A stretch of 64,000 bases of DNA, from the NCBI GenBank assembly GCA_034437655.1, contig DAOTTU010000057.1, positions 47,632 through 111,631 on the forward strand, written 5' to 3'. The notes under the pieces were generated by a model. The model was not told the DNA's origin, searched no databases, and saw nothing but the letters and a program-made list of their open reading frames with translations. This document shows positions 61,816 to 64,000 of this stretch, piece by piece. The position numbers were made by a program, and so were the translations under genes. Origin of the DNA: J027 sp034437655 (GTDB taxonomy: Bacteria; Chloroflexota; Anaerolineae; Aggregatilineales; J027). Within the stretch, counting starts at the first letter, position 1; each line of letters begins with the position of its first letter.

Positions 61816-62898
61816 TTACTCATCGTCATGTTTACGGCGACTGACGAAGTTACCACCGCCAAGCATTGCCAGCCCTGTGTTGATCGAATCCATAGCGTTA
61901 TCTTGCGGATCATCCCAACGGTTCTTTTCACGCTTCACTTCCCACGCCACGAACGACTGTATCAACGCTTCGATGTAACTCTCCATAACGCCGGGCTCGT
62001 CAAGATCATCCGTGAGCATCTGATGCATAGATTCCATATTGGTCATAAGGACTTCCATTTGCTGAAGTAGCGCTGTCTTGTTTGAACGCCAGAGCGTAAC
62101 CATATCCTCAGCAGACACACGGCGTAAGTTTTCCAACGTCGATGCAAAGGTGAGATTGCCAGCGCGTTGAATGTCGGTGGTCCCCGGCGATTGCTGCACG
62201 GCTTGCATAAACATGACACTCATCAGCATCGGGATGCTTTCAGTCAGGCTAGACAGTCCATCATGCTCGAGTGGATCAAGAAAGCGCGGCTTCATCCCCA
62301 AAAATTCGCTGATGTCGGTGACGACTTTTACTGCTTCAGGGGGAACTTTTGCACCCGGGACGATCAGCATGTCGTTGTTACGAAAGAGAAATTCCTGTGC
62401 GCCTTCAACGCTGTGATCACCAGCGTAAATCTGGTCAAAACTGACCATTGGTGTTGCGCCGACGAGGTAGGCCTTAGGGTTGCCATCCAGGTCTTTCTTG
62501 AAATGTTGGTTGGCGAGCTTTACGGCTGGTCGCTTCAGGCGTGAAAAGTCGATTACAACGGCACCGTCTTTAAGTATCGGCCCCATGCGCTCGAACAAGA
62601 CGTCCAGTTCACTGAGTGGTTCATTGACGATCACGATGGCGGCATCGTTGACGACGTTTGGCAGGTTGCGATGATAGTTGTCAATAAGGCCGTTCTTGTG
62701 TGCAGTCTTCATCGCTTCTTTGTCAGCATCGCGTCCAATGACGTTAAAGACGACGGTTGCATTAGGGCGTTCGCTGTATGCCCGCAACCCCAAAGCGACC
62801 GATGCAGATATGCGGTCCAGGCCAAGCACAGCGACCTTGACTTCATTTACATCGTCACGACGTTTGCGTAGTGCGCTACGACTGACTCTTGAGTTCAT
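61816..62898 (-). CDS. TyrA-like (prephenate dehydrogenase fold) protein
   Basis: 360 residues with the two-part fold of prephenate dehydrogenase: an N-terminal Rossmann domain (KVAVLGLDRISASVALGLRA) and a helical C-terminal domain with EHDGLSSLTESIPMLMSVMF, which parallels the TyrA EHDRxxAxxSHLPH block. The nucleotide loop is GLDRIS instead of GxGxxG, and the His of SHLPH is replaced, so prephenate dehydrogenase activity is doubtful. It may be an oxidoreductase relative or a regulatory protein. ATG at 62898 follows AGGAAG by 7 bases, and the frame extends five codons further. No other aromatic pathway gene is adjacent. Confidence 0.6.
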   Translation of the reverse strand: MNSRVSRSALRKRRDDVNEVKVAVLGLDRISASVALGLRAYSERPNATVVFNVIGRDADKEAMKTAHKNGLIDNYHRNLPNVVNDAAIVIVNEPLSELDVLFERMGPILKDGAVVIDFSRLKRPAVKLANQHFKKDLDGNPKAYLVGATPMVSFDQIYAGDHSVEGAQEFLFRNNDMLIVPGAKVPPEAVKVVTDISEFLGMKPRFLDPLEHDGLSSLTESIPMLMSVMFMQAVQQSPGTTDIQRAGNLTFASTLENLRRVSAEDMVTLWRSNKTALLQQMEVLMTNMESMHQMLTDDLDEPGVMESYIEALIQSFVAWEVKREKNRWDDPQDNAMDSINTGLAMLGGGNFVSRRKHDDE

Positions 62899-63019
62899 AG
62901 GGTTCTTCCTCATGCTAGTTGGGTGGCATTTTGACTATATACTCGGTACTTAGAAATGTGGTTTTGATTGTATCAAATCCTGATCGTCAATGTGGACTGG
63001 GTAGCATTATGAAGATATG

Positions 63020-63054
63020 AAAAGAGCCTTCAATCTGTGTGTATTGAAGACTCT
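63020..63054 (-). terminator. Rho-independent terminator of the glutamine-rich gene
   Basis: Minus strand: 12-bp stem AGAGTCTTCAAT / ATTGAAGGCTCT with one G-U pair, 8-base loop, then TTTT. It lies about 28 bases after the stop at 63082. Confidence 0.8.
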
Positions 63055-63081
63055 ATATTGGGCCGACGTATACGTAATAGT

Positions 63082-63720
63082 TTATTGCGGCCAGATTTCC
63101 TCAACACCCCCATGTTGAATGGTGATGCGTTCTTCAATCAGGAAATCCAGTGCAGTGTCAAAGTCAGAAAATTCGATGCCACTAATCCAGCAGTTGCGGT
63201 ACACCCAGCGCCGTGTTTCAATCCCTTCGTCCATCGCAACAATAGAAATGTCGCGAGTAGGGAGGCGCGTGCCACGTGCAGCCACAGTTTCGCGTGTCCA
63301 CTGGTTGAAGATAAGGTCAGGGTTTTGTTGTACCATTTTTGTGATGACGATTGGCGGAAAGTCCATACCGACAGGTTTGCCATCTTCCATCCGTAACTTG
63401 TAAGAACTTAGTCCCGTCACCGCAAAAATGCCAGAGATGCGTTCACCATTGATTTCAACAATAAACTCATTGGATGACAGGCTGTCTGTAACCTGAACAT
63501 TTTGGCTCGGTTGTTGCTGTTGTTGTACAGATTGCTGTTGATACCAGTCACTCTGTGCTGGCTGATGCTGAGATTGTGCGGGTTGGTTTTGCGGCATGTA
63601 TTGCTGTTGCTGTGGTGGCTGCTGCTGGTACTGTTGTTGAGGTTGCTGCGGATATTGTTGTTGCTGTTGTGGGTCTTGTTGAGGCGATGGATTGTAACCA
63701 CTCTGATATTGGTCAGACAT
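63082..63720 (-). CDS. Glutamine-rich protein with tail-tube-like C-terminal domain
   Basis: 212 residues. Residues 1-75 are Gln/Pro/Ser/Tyr-rich and low in complexity, prion-like. Residues about 80-212 form a compact domain. It shows FIVEINGERISGIFAVTGLSSY, then a PPIVITKMVQQNPDLIFNQW block, and TRDISIVAMDEG-ETRRWVYRNCWISGIEFSDFD ending ERITIQHGGVEEIW. The order recalls the gp19/Hcp-like tube proteins of contractile tails: NF-V-I-G, a charged strand with GLT/W block, RR-x-V-x-I-x-L-x-D-E-x-G, W-x-F-x-N-A-W and a closing HEG. The match is by pattern only. No sheath, baseplate or spike gene is near. ATG at 63720 follows AGGAG; own terminator. Confidence 0.5.
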   Translation of the reverse strand: MSDQYQSGYNPSPQQDPQQQQQYPQQPQQQYQQQPPQQQQYMPQNQPAQSQHQPAQSDWYQQQSVQQQQQPSQNVQVTDSLSSNEFIVEINGERISGIFAVTGLSSYKLRMEDGKPVGMDFPPIVITKMVQQNPDLIFNQWTRETVAARGTRLPTRDISIVAMDEGIETRRWVYRNCWISGIEFSDFDTALDFLIEERITIQHGGVEEIWPQ

Positions 63721-63945
63721 GTTGTGTCTCCTGCTTAAGACATTATGCGCGTTAGACTGACGGCTTATGCTATGTTGACGCCAGTATATACTATCATAGC
63801 CTTTCCTCAAAATTTATTGCATAGGAGACGGCAATCAGTTTCAATAAAAGCAGTTTATGAATCAGTAAATTCAACTTTCCTTTTTATTCAAGCCAAGAAC
63901 GTGAAGCGGCGTTGGGTAGGTTACGAAAAAGTTACGAAAGAGGCC

Positions 63946-63975
63946 TTGCGAGGGTGGAATAAAGTGTGATATGCT
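63946..63975 (+). promoter_or_regulatory. Possible promoter for a gene beyond the window
   Basis: -35 TTGCGA (63946-63951), 18-base spacer, -10 TATGCT (63970-63975), pointing out of the window. A tandem TTACGAAA repeat (63921-63939) lies just upstream. The 280 bases from 63721 to the window end hold no supported gene. Confidence 0.4.
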
Positions 63976-64000
63976 TTGCGCACCCTGATGAAAACAACCC

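Noticed and set aside
63921..63939. Tandem TTACGAAA repeat as an integration or operator site
   Set aside because: Two short copies plus a chance single copy near 17,760; no supporting context.
1..64000. CRISPR arrays, insertion sequences, prophage blocks, rRNA
   Set aside because: No regularly spaced repeats, transposase genes, phage structural clusters or rRNA segments were found. The tube-like gene stands alone.

Overview
The window looks like a chromosomal segment of a Chloroflexota bacterium, probably Anaerolineae-like. This is inferred from gene style, not from a marker gene. The clues are Thr/Pro/Asp-rich low-complexity linkers in secreted proteins, a large secreted protein carrying pre-peptidase C-terminal (PPC) repeats, a four-cysteine N-terminal module that I associate with Chloroflexota membrane proteins, NurA/HAS-barrel and TIR-NB-ARC genes, several TPR proteins and T-box control of serS. 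There is no rRNA, CRISPR array, insertion sequence or prophage block. Coding density is high and most genes lie in short, tightly spaced operons.

Layout. 0-2 kb: end of a division and cell-wall cluster on the minus strand (ftsW, then the start of murG, cut by the window edge). 2-6.6 kb: a REC-kinase hybrid, then a stress/membrane operon (pspA, a membrane coiled-coil partner, GNAT, M50 protease, HD protein). 6.6-14 kb, minus strand: dprA, a membrane-anchored metzincin-like protease, and a secreted thioredoxin-PPC protein of about 1,730 residues. 14-17.5 kb: E1alpha-E1beta-E2 of a branched-chain-type 2-oxoacid dehydrogenase, closed by a clear terminator. 18-22 kb: L,D-transpeptidase, LON-domain protein, plsX, fabF. 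22-28.6 kb: pterin carbinolamine dehydratase, lytic transglycosylase, folE with a structured leader, an ArsA-like ATPase, a degenerate receiver, a zinc-ribbon protein, a lipoprotein and dnaN. 28.6-34 kb: a Thr/Pro-rich membrane protein, an endonuclease/exonuclease/phosphatase-family protein and an ABC exporter.

34.1-38.6 kb is the most unusual stretch. It is a tight four-gene minus-strand operon: a TIR-NB-ARC protein, a separate TPR protein, a NurA-family nuclease and a HAS-barrel-like protein. It is driven by a near-consensus promoter placed so that the first mRNA would be leaderless. It reads as a candidate defence module in which the STAND sensor is split from its ATPase and joined to a nuclease pair, with no HerA ATPase in the window. 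An acidic-tailed unknown protein and a membrane-anchored phospholipase-D-fold protein lie divergently beside it.

40-49 kb: SGNH hydrolase, MFS exporter, pcm, FHA protein, methyltransferase, CBS protein, transketolase, then tRNA-Arg(ACG) with its own promoter and terminator. 49-54 kb: a tyrosine-recombinase-fold protein whose catalytic residues appear lost, and a one-regulator/two-kinase system. 54-60 kb: a GH13 enzyme, a secreted propeller-like protein, a TPR protein and serS, which follows a 56-residue membrane microprotein behind a T-box leader. 60-64 kb: a metal ABC transporter (ATPase and permease) with a palindrome over its promoter, a TyrA-like protein with an altered nucleotide loop, and a glutamine-rich protein whose C-terminal domain resembles contractile-tail tube proteins.
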